A stretch of 64,000 bases of DNA from Candidatus Moraniibacteriota bacterium (lineage in GTDB: Bacteria > Patescibacteriota > Minisyncoccia > Moranbacterales > UBA1568). A program made the position numbers and the translations under genes. Positions within the stretch are counted from its first letter, which is position 1. The number at the start of each line of letters is the position of its first letter. The notes below the pieces were generated by a model, which saw nothing but the letters and a program-made list of their open reading frames with translations, was not told the origin of the DNA and searched no databases. The stretch lies in contig JAHBAT020000001.1 of assembly GCA_018499985.2 (NCBI GenBank), forward strand, positions 1 to 64,000, in the 5' to 3' direction. Below, in pieces: positions 46,771-57,247 of this stretch.

Positions 46771-46880
46771 GTTTTGGCAAGCCCCATTAAAAGCAAATCT
46801 TGTTTTTAAAAAATACAGACTTTTTTATATCTAGGGATACCTAGCTAGAGGTAAAATCTTTTAACGGGGTAAATCTTGGC
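46771..46880. repeat. Intergenic inverted-repeat element, copy 2
   Basis: Left ttttggcaagccccattaaaag; right cttttaacggggtaaatcttggc; same core as the element at 29901-29991. Confidence 0.55.
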
Positions 46881-46881
46881 T

Positions 46882-47367
46882 TTAGCTCGCCAATACTTCT
46901 AGGGCTCGGAGGGCATAGCGCTTGATATTGGGCCGGACTTCAGGATGGGCGAGAAGTTCCTCCTTGGTAAGCCAGATGCAGCCACCGCTCTTTTCCTCCC
47001 CTTCTGGCTCTATGATCTTATCCGTAGTGGCTCTGGCAATATAGACAAAGCTCAGGTGGCGGTGCGACTCATTGATATAGTGCACATTGGTAAATGATGG
47101 TAGATGGAGCTCTCTCTGACGATCATCATCTTTGGCTTCTTCCTCTGGGACACTATCCTCAAATACCAGCTCTACGTCGAGACCTACTTCTTCAAGTACT
47201 TCTCGTACCGCTGCTTCTTCTGGTAATTCGTCGAGCTCTATGTGTCCACCTGGAGCCAGCCACAAATCATGCTTGTCGTGGAAGCGAAGGAGTACCTTAT
47301 TTTCATACACCACAAACACATCTACTGCGTAGTCTATTTGTCCTGGGGCCGTGTGTACGTGTGCCAT
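46882..47367 (-). CDS. NUDIX hydrolase
   Basis: GGHIELDELPEEAAVREVLEEVGLD Nudix box. Confidence 0.95.
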   Translation of the reverse strand: MAHVHTAPGQIDYAVDVFVVYENKVLLRFHDKHDLWLAPGGHIELDELPEEAAVREVLEEVGLDVELVFEDSVPEEEAKDDDRQRELHLPSFTNVHYINESHRHLSFVYIARATTDKIIEPEGEEKSGGCIWLTKEELLAHPEVRPNIKRYALRALEVLAS

Positions 47368-47379
47368 ATATTTAGTATT

Positions 47380-49809
47380 TTACTTTGCTCCTCCTGTGGC
47401 CTGATTCATGAGATTGTCAGCGCTCTGCTCTTTGGCAGCCTTGAGAAATTCTTCAAACTTCGCCACCTTTTCTTTGCGGAGAGCATCGTCCTTATAGCGC
47501 TCTACGTATGCCTCTACTACTGGCATAGCCTCACTCGTCTTGTTGGTGCGGATGAGAGCAATAGCATAGTTGTACCAGGTCTCACCAAGCTCTGGTGCAA
47601 ACTCATAGACTGGTGCGAGTAGTTCACTGATTTGAGTATAGTCATTTTCACGGATGTAGATATTGGCCAGATTGTAGCGAGCCACAAACAGATCAGGGTT
47701 GATATCAATAGCTCGACGTAGGTATGTACGCGCTTCAGTATCATTTTTTTGCTTCGTTTTGAGGCTTGCCAAAGCCATAAGTGGTGCTACTTGCCGGTCA
47801 TCTTTGACGAGCGTTTTTTGAAACAGCTCTTCTGCTTTGCTATCATTGCCTTCTGCTACCATACGAGAGCCCTCATAAAAATCAGCATCATAGCGCACCA
47901 TTTCATCATCTACTACCTTCTTTGCTTCTACCTCTGCCTCTGCTTTTGGAAGCATTTCTATTCTTTTGAGATCAGCTACATCTTGATACAGCGAGAGATC
48001 GTCTGAACGCACGGCAATCAATTTTTCTAGATTTTTCTTGGCGGTATCATAGCGACCCTCTAGTAGAGCGATATGAAATATTCCTCGGTAACTCCACGCA
48101 TACTCCTTATCATCCTTGATTGCTTTTTGGAAATATATTTGTGCCTGCTCATAGTCACCTTTTTGGAAATACCAGTAGCCGATATTGTGATAGGCATCAG
48201 CAAAACTAAGGTGCTTAAATATCGAGAGTGGCAAGACAATGAGTACTACCGCTATACCCATCACTACAATCAGCCACCGCACCCCTTCGCCCATACGCTC
48301 ATAGAAACGCTCGAACAAAAAGGCAATATTGATACCTGCAAAAAGCATAAGAAAAGGCACGAGTGGCATACGGTAACGAGAGTTGATGGTTGTCAGTAAG
48401 AGCACTCCGATATATGCCAAGAAAAAGAGTCCGAGCATCCACTTGGCTCGCCAGAGAGATCTTTTTTTTGCTTGTTCATCAGCGCCCCGGTAGTCTGCAA
48501 GTATTGCCTTCTCATAATAGCGAGAGAGTAGCACCCAAAGCCCACCGAGACCCAGTACAGCAATAAGGAAAAAGCTCGGTAGTATCCAAAGAAATGGAAT
48601 ATGCGAGCGATAGTAGGCATAGCTATAGTTGTCGCTATAGTCTCGGTAATTTAAGAGTAGAAGAATTTTGTGGCCAATCGTTTTGACAAAGTGTACTGGC
48701 TGATCCAGTATTTCTTGCGCAGTCTTACCTATCCAAAAACGAGAAACTTCTGAAGCTTTGAGCTCTCTTCCAGCATAGGCCTCTGCCATTTTGACCGCGT
48801 CTGTTTCTTCGTACTTTGGATGCGGACGCAGGAAGGTCGGTACCCTAGCGGTAGAGCCATCACCACCCCACCAGTTACCCTGATACAAGACGAGTCCGAT
48901 AGAGTAGTTGGTCGGCACCACATCATGACTGACTATGTAGTTCCGTATCGCTACCGGCAAAATACAGGCAAATACTCCCAGAAAAAAAAGCCCACTAAAA
49001 ATCGCTCTTCTCTGCACATCTAACTCTCGTAAAAGAAAGAAGATAAGGAAAATACCTACTGGCAAAAAAGCCATGGAATTACCCTTGATAAGAGCTACTA
49101 AGCCAAGGGTAATACCCGCCAAGAAAAACACTCTCTTCTTTGGGTTTTCCAAGGCTCGCCAAAAAACAAAGAGAAAAATTGGCAGACTGTATACCTCAAA
49201 ACTTGTCTTCAAAAACAGTCCTTCATAAAAAAGAAATGGTCCATAAAAAGCTGCAAGAAGTCCCGCTACACGTCCCACCTTTTCACTCAAAATCTCTCGT
49301 CCAAACAAATAGAGAAGAGCAGGAAAAAGCGCCCCTAGGAAAAACTGTATCCCAAAGGCAGTGAACTCCAGGGACTCTCTTCCAAAAAACTTGATGAGTA
49401 CAGCAAGAAAATAAGCATAGAACGGCTCGGTAAAAAACACGCTATTCCCAAGCCACCCCTGACTCACTATCTCGTCTGCCCATTTAAGGTAATACTCTGC
49501 ATCAAGAAGTGGAATTTGCAACACTACATCTCCGGCAAAAAAGAGAAGATAAAAAAAGCGCCAAAAAGAAGCCACTACTATCAAGGCAATTGCCGTTCTT
49601 TTGGGTGAAGCAAAGAGAAGGCGTATATCAGAAAAGAGACCCCTCCAAAAAGAAGCCTCCTCTACTTTTTCCTCTTCCGTTTCGCCACGATACTCTACCA
49701 AGATTGACTTGGCTTCACGATAAGAAAGCTTGAATTTTTTTTGCAAGTCTTGCTCGGTCGCCTGAGGACGTGACTCTAGAAATCGCTCTATTTTCTCACT
49801 ACGACGCAT
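47380..49809 (-). CDS. Multi-TM glycosyltransferase (PMT/ArnT-like) with C-terminal TPR repeats
   Basis: Multiple TM segments, then TPR-like repeats (AYHNIGYWYFQKGDYEQAQIYFQKAI). Confidence 0.85.
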   Translation of the reverse strand: MRRSEKIERFLESRPQATEQDLQKKFKLSYREAKSILVEYRGETEEEKVEEASFWRGLFSDIRLLFASPKRTAIALIVVASFWRFFYLLFFAGDVVLQIPLLDAEYYLKWADEIVSQGWLGNSVFFTEPFYAYFLAVLIKFFGRESLEFTAFGIQFFLGALFPALLYLFGREILSEKVGRVAGLLAAFYGPFLFYEGLFLKTSFEVYSLPIFLFVFWRALENPKKRVFFLAGITLGLVALIKGNSMAFLPVGIFLIFFLLRELDVQRRAIFSGLFFLGVFACILPVAIRNYIVSHDVVPTNYSIGLVLYQGNWWGGDGSTARVPTFLRPHPKYEETDAVKMAEAYAGRELKASEVSRFWIGKTAQEILDQPVHFVKTIGHKILLLLNYRDYSDNYSYAYYRSHIPFLWILPSFFLIAVLGLGGLWVLLSRYYEKAILADYRGADEQAKKRSLWRAKWMLGLFFLAYIGVLLLTTINSRYRMPLVPFLMLFAGINIAFLFERFYERMGEGVRWLIVVMGIAVVLIVLPLSIFKHLSFADAYHNIGYWYFQKGDYEQAQIYFQKAIKDDKEYAWSYRGIFHIALLEGRYDTAKKNLEKLIAVRSDDLSLYQDVADLKRIEMLPKAEAEVEAKKVVDDEMVRYDADFYEGSRMVAEGNDSKAEELFQKTLVKDDRQVAPLMALASLKTKQKNDTEARTYLRRAIDINPDLFVARYNLANIYIRENDYTQISELLAPVYEFAPELGETWYNYAIALIRTNKTSEAMPVVEAYVERYKDDALRKEKVAKFEEFLKAAKEQSADNLMNQATGGAK

Positions 49810-49826
49810 ACCGTACTGTGTCTATA

Positions 49827-51308
49827 TTAATAGTCTTTCAATTTCTTGATGTTGGTGTGCTCACGAATTTTTTCGAGAGCCTTGGCTTCGATCTGACGAA
49901 TACGCTCACGGGTTACCCCGAATTCCTGACCCACCTCTTCGAGAGTATGAGTGACTCCATCCTCGAGTCCAAAACGGATACGAAGAATTTTTTGCTCACG
50001 CGGAGTAAGCTCGTTTAAGATATCTGTGATATGTGAACGGAGCAGTTTGCGGGCTGCCATCTGATGCGGCATGACTGTCTCTGTGTCTTCGATAAAGTCT
50101 CCCAAAACTGAATCATCTTCATTGTCTCCGACAGAAGTTTCAAGAGAAACAGTCTCTTGAGAAATTTTTTGGATGTGACGAATTTTTTCTACTTCGATAT
50201 TCATTTCCGCAGCAATTTCTTCTGCGAGCGGTTCGCGACCAAGCTCCTGCACCAAGCGACGGGTCACCTGAGCATACTTGTTGATGGTCTCCACCATGTG
50301 AACAGGAATACGGATAGTACGTGACTGATCAGCCAATGCACGCGTAATAGCCTGACGAATCCACCAGGTAGCATAGGTAGAAAACTTAAAGCCTTTACGG
50401 TAGTCAAATTTTTCAACTGCGCGAAAAAGACCGATATTACCCTCTTGGATAAGATCGAGAAGTGAGAGATTATGTGAACGACCTACGTACTTCTTGGCAA
50501 TCGATACCACCAAACGTAGGTTGGCCTCAGTTAGGCGTTGCTTGGCCATCAGGTCTCCTTTTTCGATAAGCTTTGCCAAACGCACTTCGTCATCACCAGA
50601 AAGCAACCCTACGCGACCAATTTCTTTGAGGTACATCTGCACCAAGTCAGAGGTGCTGTCTCCATCCTCAATCATTTCTGCCTTCTTCTTACGACCCTTG
50701 GTTTTCTTTTCATCAGTAAAGGTCTCGCCGAGCTTGTCGGTATCCATCTTGAGCATTTCATCTGAGCTCACCACTTTGATACCAGAGTTATCGAGCTTTT
50801 CATACAGACTCTCGAGATGCTCAAGATCAGCCTCTACATCAGGAAGGATATGGATAATTTCATCTTCCGTGACAAAGCCACGCTGCTTACCGCGCAAAAA
50901 GAGCTCATCGAAAGCATTCTCTTTTTTAGCTTTCTTGGCTTCTTTTTTTGGAGTTGTTTCTTTTTTAGGTGTGGTTTTTTTGGTCTCTTTCTTAAGGGCT
51001 TTTTTGGGAGCAACTCCTTTGGCCTTTGTCTTGACTGGAGCTTTGGCTGCCTTCTTAGGAGCTACCTTTTTGACAGGTGCCTTTTTCACTATTTTCTTCG
51101 CTTTGGTATCTTTGGTTTTTTTAATCACTTTTTTTTCTGTTTTTTTAGGAGTAGTCTTTTTGACAGCCTTTTTTTCTATTTTTTTGGTCACTTTTTTGAC
51201 CACCTTCTTGGCTGGAGCTTTTTTAGCTGGAGCTGTCTTTTTGACCGACCCTTTGGCTTTTTTGGCTGGGACGGCTTTTTTAAGAGGTTTTTTCATTTTT
51301 TGAGCCAT
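49827..51308 (-). CDS. rpoD: RNA polymerase primary sigma factor with long Lys/Ala/Pro-rich N-terminal extension
   Basis: [56 protein letters not shown] and region 4.2 motif. Confidence 0.95.
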   Translation of the reverse strand: MAQKMKKPLKKAVPAKKAKGSVKKTAPAKKAPAKKVVKKVTKKIEKKAVKKTTPKKTEKKVIKKTKDTKAKKIVKKAPVKKVAPKKAAKAPVKTKAKGVAPKKALKKETKKTTPKKETTPKKEAKKAKKENAFDELFLRGKQRGFVTEDEIIHILPDVEADLEHLESLYEKLDNSGIKVVSSDEMLKMDTDKLGETFTDEKKTKGRKKKAEMIEDGDSTSDLVQMYLKEIGRVGLLSGDDEVRLAKLIEKGDLMAKQRLTEANLRLVVSIAKKYVGRSHNLSLLDLIQEGNIGLFRAVEKFDYRKGFKFSTYATWWIRQAITRALADQSRTIRIPVHMVETINKYAQVTRRLVQELGREPLAEEIAAEMNIEVEKIRHIQKISQETVSLETSVGDNEDDSVLGDFIEDTETVMPHQMAARKLLRSHITDILNELTPREQKILRIRFGLEDGVTHTLEEVGQEFGVTRERIRQIEAKALEKIREHTNIKKLKDY

Positions 51309-51404
51309 AAGAATTGTCCTACTATTAAAAATATTGGCTTTAAAAAGCCTAAATTTGATTTATCTGAATACCTCATCATAGCAATAATTTGCTACTCTGA
51401 AAAG

Positions 51405-53231
51405 CTAGCTCCTAGAAAGCTCCACAAATTCCTGAAGCAATCGTAACTCTTCTTCTTTATTGTTATTTTTACGTGCCTCAGCCAAAGCTCCTTCTATAGT
51501 GCGGAGTTTTTCGTTTTTTCCCACTTCTTCCAAAAGAATTGCTAGGTATTCCTGAAGCAAAGCTCGGCTTTTTTCAGCTATTTCTCCTTCACTCAAATCA
51601 GCAAATTCTGGACCATCAAGCAGACGAAATGCGAGACCAGTCGCTAAGCCTTTTAACTCTTTGTCTTCAATCAAAGAAAGTGGATCATGCTCGCCGGCCT
51701 GCAAGACAAAAAAGAAGAGTGGCTGTTTAGCCAGAAAAGTCTTCACTTCTGGATCGAGTGATCCAAGAAACTCTTTACGAAGAACGGGCTGCGTCAAAAA
51801 CAGTGCCATCACCTCTTCAGCTATACGCTCTTTACGACTTGCAAAACTACTCTTTGGAGTCGTCTGAAAAGGCACTGTCATCTCTGGACCATCACGTCGA
51901 GTCTTTTCTAGAAAAGCCTGATTGACTACCCCTGTTACAAGACGCTCTTCCAAGCCAGCCCCCCTGGCAAGCTCCTTGATCCAAAAAGAACGCTCGAGAG
52001 GATTTTTGATAGTTATGAGAAGTTGCGTAAAGTCATCAACAATCGCTCGCTTGCCTTCTCCTGTTTCTCTAGAGTGTGCAGCGACAATTCCTTCTAGGAA
52101 ATACTGTGGCGCAGCTACTGGTGCCATCACGATACGCTTCAGCTCTTCGGGGTTTTCAGCGCCCATGTCAGCTGCGTCTTTACCATGAGAAAGAGCAATC
52201 AATTTCACGTTTAATTCCTTTTCTAAAGCCAATTCTGTACTCTTGCGTGCTGCCTTTTGGCCAGCGCCATCCATATCAAAAAATAGATGCACCTCTTTGC
52301 CATAGCGCCTCATAATATCAAGCTGCTCTCCCGTAAGAGCTGTCCCTGATACTGCTACGACATTTTCTATCCCAGCTTGTGAAAGAGCGATCACATCTAC
52401 ATTGCCTTCTACCACTACCGTACAGCCTACTTGTTTCATCGCCTGCTTGGCCCAAGAAAGTCCGTACAGTGCACGGCTCTTGTGGTAGAGTGGTGACTCT
52501 GGAGTATTTATATACTTAGCCTGTGACTCATCACCACCAGGAGCGACACGTGCCGAAAAACCAATTGGACGCCCAAGGATATCCGTAATAGGAAACATGA
52601 TGCGATCACGAAAACGGTCATAGGCTTTTCCAAGACTAGCCGGTGCCCCATCAGCTGTTTCAGCCTTGGCAATAATCATTCCGACTGTCTCCAGCTCATT
52701 GACGGTGTAGCCCTTGCTCTCAGCAAACTCTCGAAAGTGTCTCCAGCCATCTGGCGCATAACCCAAACGAAACTTGCGAATAGTCTCATCTGAGAGGCCT
52801 CTTTTTCGTAAATAGGGCAGAGCTTTTATTTTTCCAGCTCCTTCCCAAAGTTGGTGCTCGTAGAATCGCACTGCAAGCTCCATAATAGCCACCAAGCGTT
52901 CTTTGGTATCTTTTGACCCTTGGGACTCTTGCCGATACTGAGGAAGCTCCACGCCTGCTTTTTCGGCCAATAACACGAGGGCTTCTCGGAACTGCAATCC
53001 TTCAATTTCCATCACAAAAGCAAAGATATCTCCACCCTTACCGCAGCCAAAACAGTGCCACATATTACGCTCATCATTGACCATAAATGACGGGCTGCGC
53101 TCCTGATGAAAGGGACAATTAGCCTTATAATGAGCCCCTGCTTTGTCGAGTTTGATATACGAACCCACCACATCTACAATATTGAGATGTGATTTAATGA
53201 TTTCGGTAGTATTTTCTTGAAATGCAGCCAT
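51405..53231 (-). CDS. dnaG: DNA primase
   Basis: CPFHQERSPSF...CFGCGKGGDIF zinc finger, TOPRIM VVEGNVDVIAL, FFDMDGAGQKAA. Confidence 0.95.
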   Translation of the reverse strand: MAAFQENTTEIIKSHLNIVDVVGSYIKLDKAGAHYKANCPFHQERSPSFMVNDERNMWHCFGCGKGGDIFAFVMEIEGLQFREALVLLAEKAGVELPQYRQESQGSKDTKERLVAIMELAVRFYEHQLWEGAGKIKALPYLRKRGLSDETIRKFRLGYAPDGWRHFREFAESKGYTVNELETVGMIIAKAETADGAPASLGKAYDRFRDRIMFPITDILGRPIGFSARVAPGGDESQAKYINTPESPLYHKSRALYGLSWAKQAMKQVGCTVVVEGNVDVIALSQAGIENVVAVSGTALTGEQLDIMRRYGKEVHLFFDMDGAGQKAARKSTELALEKELNVKLIALSHGKDAADMGAENPEELKRIVMAPVAAPQYFLEGIVAAHSRETGEGKRAIVDDFTQLLITIKNPLERSFWIKELARGAGLEERLVTGVVNQAFLEKTRRDGPEMTVPFQTTPKSSFASRKERIAEEVMALFLTQPVLRKEFLGSLDPEVKTFLAKQPLFFFVLQAGEHDPLSLIEDKELKGLATGLAFRLLDGPEFADLSEGEIAEKSRALLQEYLAILLEEVGKNEKLRTIEGALAEARKNNNKEEELRLLQEFVELSRS

Positions 53232-53305
53232 TTTCTTGAAGTTATACGATCTCTATCTTCATCCTAGCGCGAGAGAGCAGTATAGTACATAAAAGAAAAA
53301 GAAGA

Positions 53306-53332
53306 AACCCTCTCATCTACAGAGAGGGCTTA
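53306..53332 (-). terminator. Putative terminator
   Basis: aaaccctctcatctacagagagggctt. Confidence 0.5.
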
Positions 53333-53339
53333 CCGAGAC

Positions 53340-54128
53340 TTAGGGTACCTGCTTGTAGTCATTATTACCCAGAATAATCAAAATGTCCGTATTTTCAGGT
53401 GCTTTTTCACCTTCTGGCAGCTCGCCGACTGTGCCATTAATCTTACCTGCAAGCTCTTTGACAAAAGGAGCGTTAAGTTTCGTGACGTCCACTACTATAC
53501 TCTTCTCATAGTCACTCTTTTTGGCTGTCTCTTTGAGGACGATGTCGATATTGCTATACATAGCCTTGAGTTCATCATCGAAACTATTGGTAATACCAAT
53601 CTTTTGAGAGCCATTGTAAATAGCGATATTGAGACGCTCTGCTGGCTCAGTGGTAGCATTGTCCTCTGTATCAGAAACCTTTTCATTAGCATCGGTTGGT
53701 GTCGTACCACTTGCATTTTCTTGGCCCGCTTCAGGAGTCAAGCTAATAATTGTTGTATCAATTACTTTCTTAATTTTTGGACGATACAAAACCGCCTTAC
53801 CAGCATTAGTAAAAATCAAAATCTTATCTCCGTTTTCAGCCTTTTTAAAAAATGGCTGATCAGCAAGTTTTGTTTTGTCTGTCACAGTTGCAATCGAAGG
53901 CTTCTCATCTGGAATCAAAAGACGACTCCCTACTGCCTCGGTAATAAGCTCATCTTCCGTCTTAACCGGGGCATCACTTCCCGCTACATAGTGATAGTAC
54001 AAATACCCCATACCCAAAAGAGCAAGGACAAGGAGCGTAGCCAGGATACCGATAATGAGTTTCGGTTGATTTTTGGAGGAAAAAATTTTTTTACTCTTTT
54101 TGGGAGTATTGACTTCAAGTGACAGCAT
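53340..54128 (-). CDS. Membrane-anchored LytR_C domain protein
   Basis: N-terminal TM; RLNIAIYNGSQKIGITNSFDDELK...ILIILGNND. Confidence 0.75.
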   Translation of the reverse strand: MLSLEVNTPKKSKKIFSSKNQPKLIIGILATLLVLALLGMGYLYYHYVAGSDAPVKTEDELITEAVGSRLLIPDEKPSIATVTDKTKLADQPFFKKAENGDKILIFTNAGKAVLYRPKIKKVIDTTIISLTPEAGQENASGTTPTDANEKVSDTEDNATTEPAERLNIAIYNGSQKIGITNSFDDELKAMYSNIDIVLKETAKKSDYEKSIVVDVTKLNAPFVKELAGKINGTVGELPEGEKAPENTDILIILGNNDYKQVP

Positions 54129-54203
54129 GTTTTTGTTTTTGAGAATAGCAAAAAGCGTTCTACACTCTTTAGTGTAATGAAAAAAGAGCGTCTCTACAAG
54201 AAG

Positions 54204-54980
54204 CTACTCACTTGGAGTAACCACCTCTTCAGTAACAGTCTGAGCTCCTTCAGTTACTTCTTCCGAAGGGGTTGGTGTTGCTACTTCGGTATCTTCAGTC
54301 TTTTCGATAACTGGCTCTGTTGTCTGTTTAGTTGTCGTATCAAGTGTTGGCAAAGATTCTATCGACGTATTTTTTTCTTCAAAGTTTCTACTCTCTACCA
54401 CAAAGAAAGCTTCGCCTAGTTTCTTAGTAAGCGTCTCTATCCCACTCAAAGCTCCTCCAAGACCAATCTTGATAAAATCTGGATATGTCGTATCCTTCAA
54501 GCTTTCTTGCATGGTAATAAGGTCTGTCTCAAGACTATAAAGCTTTTGACCAAAACTCGCCTGAGCATTTTCAAATATCTGATCAGCTGAAAGACCCACT
54601 TCTAGCGGAAGTCCCTTTTCTCTCGCCTCACGAGCAAGAGCTTCTTCGGTAGTGACTGGCGGCTCTTTTATGGTGAAATCTCTCACGGTATGACGATCAC
54701 TCTCCACCACAAGCTTGTACTGCCCATCCAAAATCCCCCATTTCAAAAGGTTGTCATCATGAGTAAATGTGCCGTCCACACAAGGTGCTACTGCGGTATA
54801 CAAAGGATCAAGCTCAAAGTTTTCACTTTCGTAGAGCTCTATATGCACATCTGTATCACAGCTACCGTTAAGAGTGAGCTGGTTTTCTGTTGACTGAAGC
54901 TCCCAGCGCAAATCTGCCCTCACCGGAGAGGCTAAAGCCATCAAACAAAACATAATAATAAAGACTTTTTGGTATGACAT
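54204..54980 (-). CDS. Secreted hypothetical protein
   Basis: Signal peptide, Thr/Glu-rich C-terminus; 3 bp from the downstream end of the large surface protein gene. Confidence 0.65.
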   Translation of the reverse strand: MSYQKVFIIMFCLMALASPVRADLRWELQSTENQLTLNGSCDTDVHIELYESENFELDPLYTAVAPCVDGTFTHDDNLLKWGILDGQYKLVVESDRHTVRDFTIKEPPVTTEEALAREAREKGLPLEVGLSADQIFENAQASFGQKLYSLETDLITMQESLKDTTYPDFIKIGLGGALSGIETLTKKLGEAFFVVESRNFEEKNTSIESLPTLDTTTKQTTEPVIEKTEDTEVATPTPSEEVTEGAQTVTEEVVTPSE

Positions 54981-54983
54981 ATT

Positions 54984-57146
54984 TTAACGGTCACTTTCTA
55001 TATAAATACGATTAACACCAATCTGAGCAGATGTCACAGGGGTATTGGCGCCATTACTCATAAGAGCATGTGCAGCCATCATAGTGGTATTAACTGGAAG
55101 ATCAGTTGTAGTGGAGGTATTGATAATCTCTGCTCCTGTGTTTAAGTTTACCAAACGATAGTAGACAGTCGTATCATTAGGTTTAGCAAAAATATAGGCA
55201 TCATACCCTTGATTAGCAGCAAGTGTTGGCTGTCCAGCGATAGCATCTTTTGTGGCTACTCCAGCATTATCATTATGCATGAACGTAATTGCTGTATCTC
55301 CAGCATCGATACCAAAACCAAGGATATTGGTAAGGTTGGATGGGTTACCTGTCACAACAGCAGTTGTACCTGTACTAAAGCCCACAAACAAACGATCACC
55401 AGCAGTCCATGCCGTGGTACCAAAACGACAGAAGAAAAAGAATCCTCCTTGACCAGCCACTGATCCGCGGAAAAACATGTTTTCACTACTACGCTGACCT
55501 ACTTGCTGATTAGTAGTAGTGACTACGCTTGCCCACTGACCACGCTTCATGGCGGTGTAAAAGTTTGTGGTAGTAGGAAGGGCGGTAGTATAGGTACCTG
55601 CTCCCGCTCCAGCCGTACCCTGCCAGACACCAGCCGTAGCCGTAGTAGGGGTCCACATAACTGTATTATTACCCCACAAGGCCGCCTGAAAAGGGGTATC
55701 TACACCTGATGGCCCTATCCATTTTGGCACAATACGTCCAGCAATATTTTTACTGTAAATATGAACATTATTTGCTGCAGGAGCACTTGGCTCATTGGTA
55801 ATAGCATTCATAGTAATCCCTGTGTCTGTACCCGGAAGAGTCAGGTCATTTGTAGTCTTATCCCAGACAAAGTCGGCATCTCCACCAAAAGAACCTGCGT
55901 CATTGAATTGAATCTGTGTAGTGGAACCGCCAGGAGCTCCTGAGCCACGACAGTCTGTCCAGGCGGTATCCTCAAAACAACGGAATTTGTTTGTGCTGTT
56001 GTTGTAGTACATCTTTCCTTCGGTACCAGCTGGATCTCCGGCATCACTTTTGACATCAAGCGCAAAAAGATCCGGCGTCGTAGAGCCAGCTCCTCCGGCA
56101 CCCACTTGGACTGTACCAGTCGTAGCAGCGCCAGCTACCGCGAGAGTGATACCACCCGTACCTGACTGAAAGGTCGAAGTGGAAGTGGTATTGGTAGAGC
56201 CAAAAACAACCGTCTTTGCAGCAGCTCCCGTACCAATACTGATAGTTTCTGCTGATCCATCATCACCAATATTAATTGCTCCGGTAGTACCAGAGTTGAT
56301 ACCAATAGCTACTCCAGCAGCTGAAGTCAGAGTAGAGAGCGTGGTCGTACCCGAAATGGTCACCGCGTCATTGAGACTAATAATACCCGTACCGTTAGCT
56401 ACCATGGTAAGGTCTTCGTTGGCAGCAGTGGTGATATCTGTAGTGGCTCCCGAAAAAGTCACTCCGGTAGAGCCGATAGTTTTGTTGGTAAGGGTTTCTG
56501 TCCCAGCAAGAGTTGCCAGGGTACCAGTGGTCGGAAGGGTAAGGGTTGAATTACCAGAGGTAGTAAAGGCGACATCATTGGCACCAGAAGTAGAGAAGGC
56601 TCCACCAAAAGAAATGGTCTTACCCGCTGGCACAGTGAGGGTTCCTGTGGTATTCGTCACTGTCAGTCCGCCTACCTTCTCAGCGTTCATAGCGTAGGGT
56701 GTTGCCGTAAAGCGTACGCGTGGGGTCATCTCTCCATCACTGTTGAAATTAATACCGAGGTAAATATTGTCCGTATTGAAATCTACCGATCCTGGAAGGC
56801 TTGTCGTGTCACCAAGATTCGTCTGGAAAATACCATCCGTTACTGTGAGAGACTTCGTCTCTGTCCAGACGGCACTACCGCCACTTGCTACCGTGTAAAT
56901 ACTAAAGGTAAATGAATACGATCCATTGGCGACATTGGTACCGACTGTTTTGGCTACCACTTTACCCTGGAAATTGATCTGACGATTGATGCCCGTAGCT
57001 GCTTCGGCGTTGAGTGAACTTGTACCAAAAATACCAAGAGCAAAAAAGACAAAAACAAACACCAAAGAGAGGGTCCGAGAACCGCTCTTCATAAATGGCT
57101 TATCTAAAATGTTTTTTTGTTTGTTTTTGAGGCGCATAGCCTGCAA
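54984..57146 (-). CDS. Large secreted low-complexity surface protein
   Basis: Signal peptide, Thr/Gly/Ala beta-repeats (NKTIGSTGVTFSGATT, AVTISGTTTLSTLTSAAGVAIG). Confidence 0.85.
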   Translation of the reverse strand: MQAMRLKNKQKNILDKPFMKSGSRTLSLVFVFVFFALGIFGTSSLNAEAATGINRQINFQGKVVAKTVGTNVANGSYSFTFSIYTVASGGSAVWTETKSLTVTDGIFQTNLGDTTSLPGSVDFNTDNIYLGINFNSDGEMTPRVRFTATPYAMNAEKVGGLTVTNTTGTLTVPAGKTISFGGAFSTSGANDVAFTTSGNSTLTLPTTGTLATLAGTETLTNKTIGSTGVTFSGATTDITTAANEDLTMVANGTGIISLNDAVTISGTTTLSTLTSAAGVAIGINSGTTGAINIGDDGSAETISIGTGAAAKTVVFGSTNTTSTSTFQSGTGGITLAVAGAATTGTVQVGAGGAGSTTPDLFALDVKSDAGDPAGTEGKMYYNNSTNKFRCFEDTAWTDCRGSGAPGGSTTQIQFNDAGSFGGDADFVWDKTTNDLTLPGTDTGITMNAITNEPSAPAANNVHIYSKNIAGRIVPKWIGPSGVDTPFQAALWGNNTVMWTPTTATAGVWQGTAGAGAGTYTTALPTTTNFYTAMKRGQWASVVTTTNQQVGQRSSENMFFRGSVAGQGGFFFFCRFGTTAWTAGDRLFVGFSTGTTAVVTGNPSNLTNILGFGIDAGDTAITFMHNDNAGVATKDAIAGQPTLAANQGYDAYIFAKPNDTTVYYRLVNLNTGAEIINTSTTTDLPVNTTMMAAHALMSNGANTPVTSAQIGVNRIYIESDR

Positions 57147-57176
57147 AGCAACTTAATAGTTTCCTAAAGAAACAAA

Positions 57177-57210
57177 AAGTGACCCCGGTTTCCCGGGATC
57201 ACCTCTTTTT
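57177..57210 (-). terminator. Putative terminator
   Basis: gtgaccccggtttcccgggatcac hairpin with flanking T/A tracts. Confidence 0.65.
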
Positions 57211-57247
57211 GAATCTCTATTAACTCTATTATAGCAGAAAAAATGCC

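Noticed and set aside
50494-51303. 269-aa plus-strand ORF rich in Phe/Leu
   Set aside because: Antisense to the Lys-rich rpoD tail and core; composition is the mirror of Lys/Ala codons.
54984-57146. Possible prophage tail-fibre gene
   Set aside because: Signal peptide present and no phage structural or lysis genes nearby; better viewed as a surface protein.
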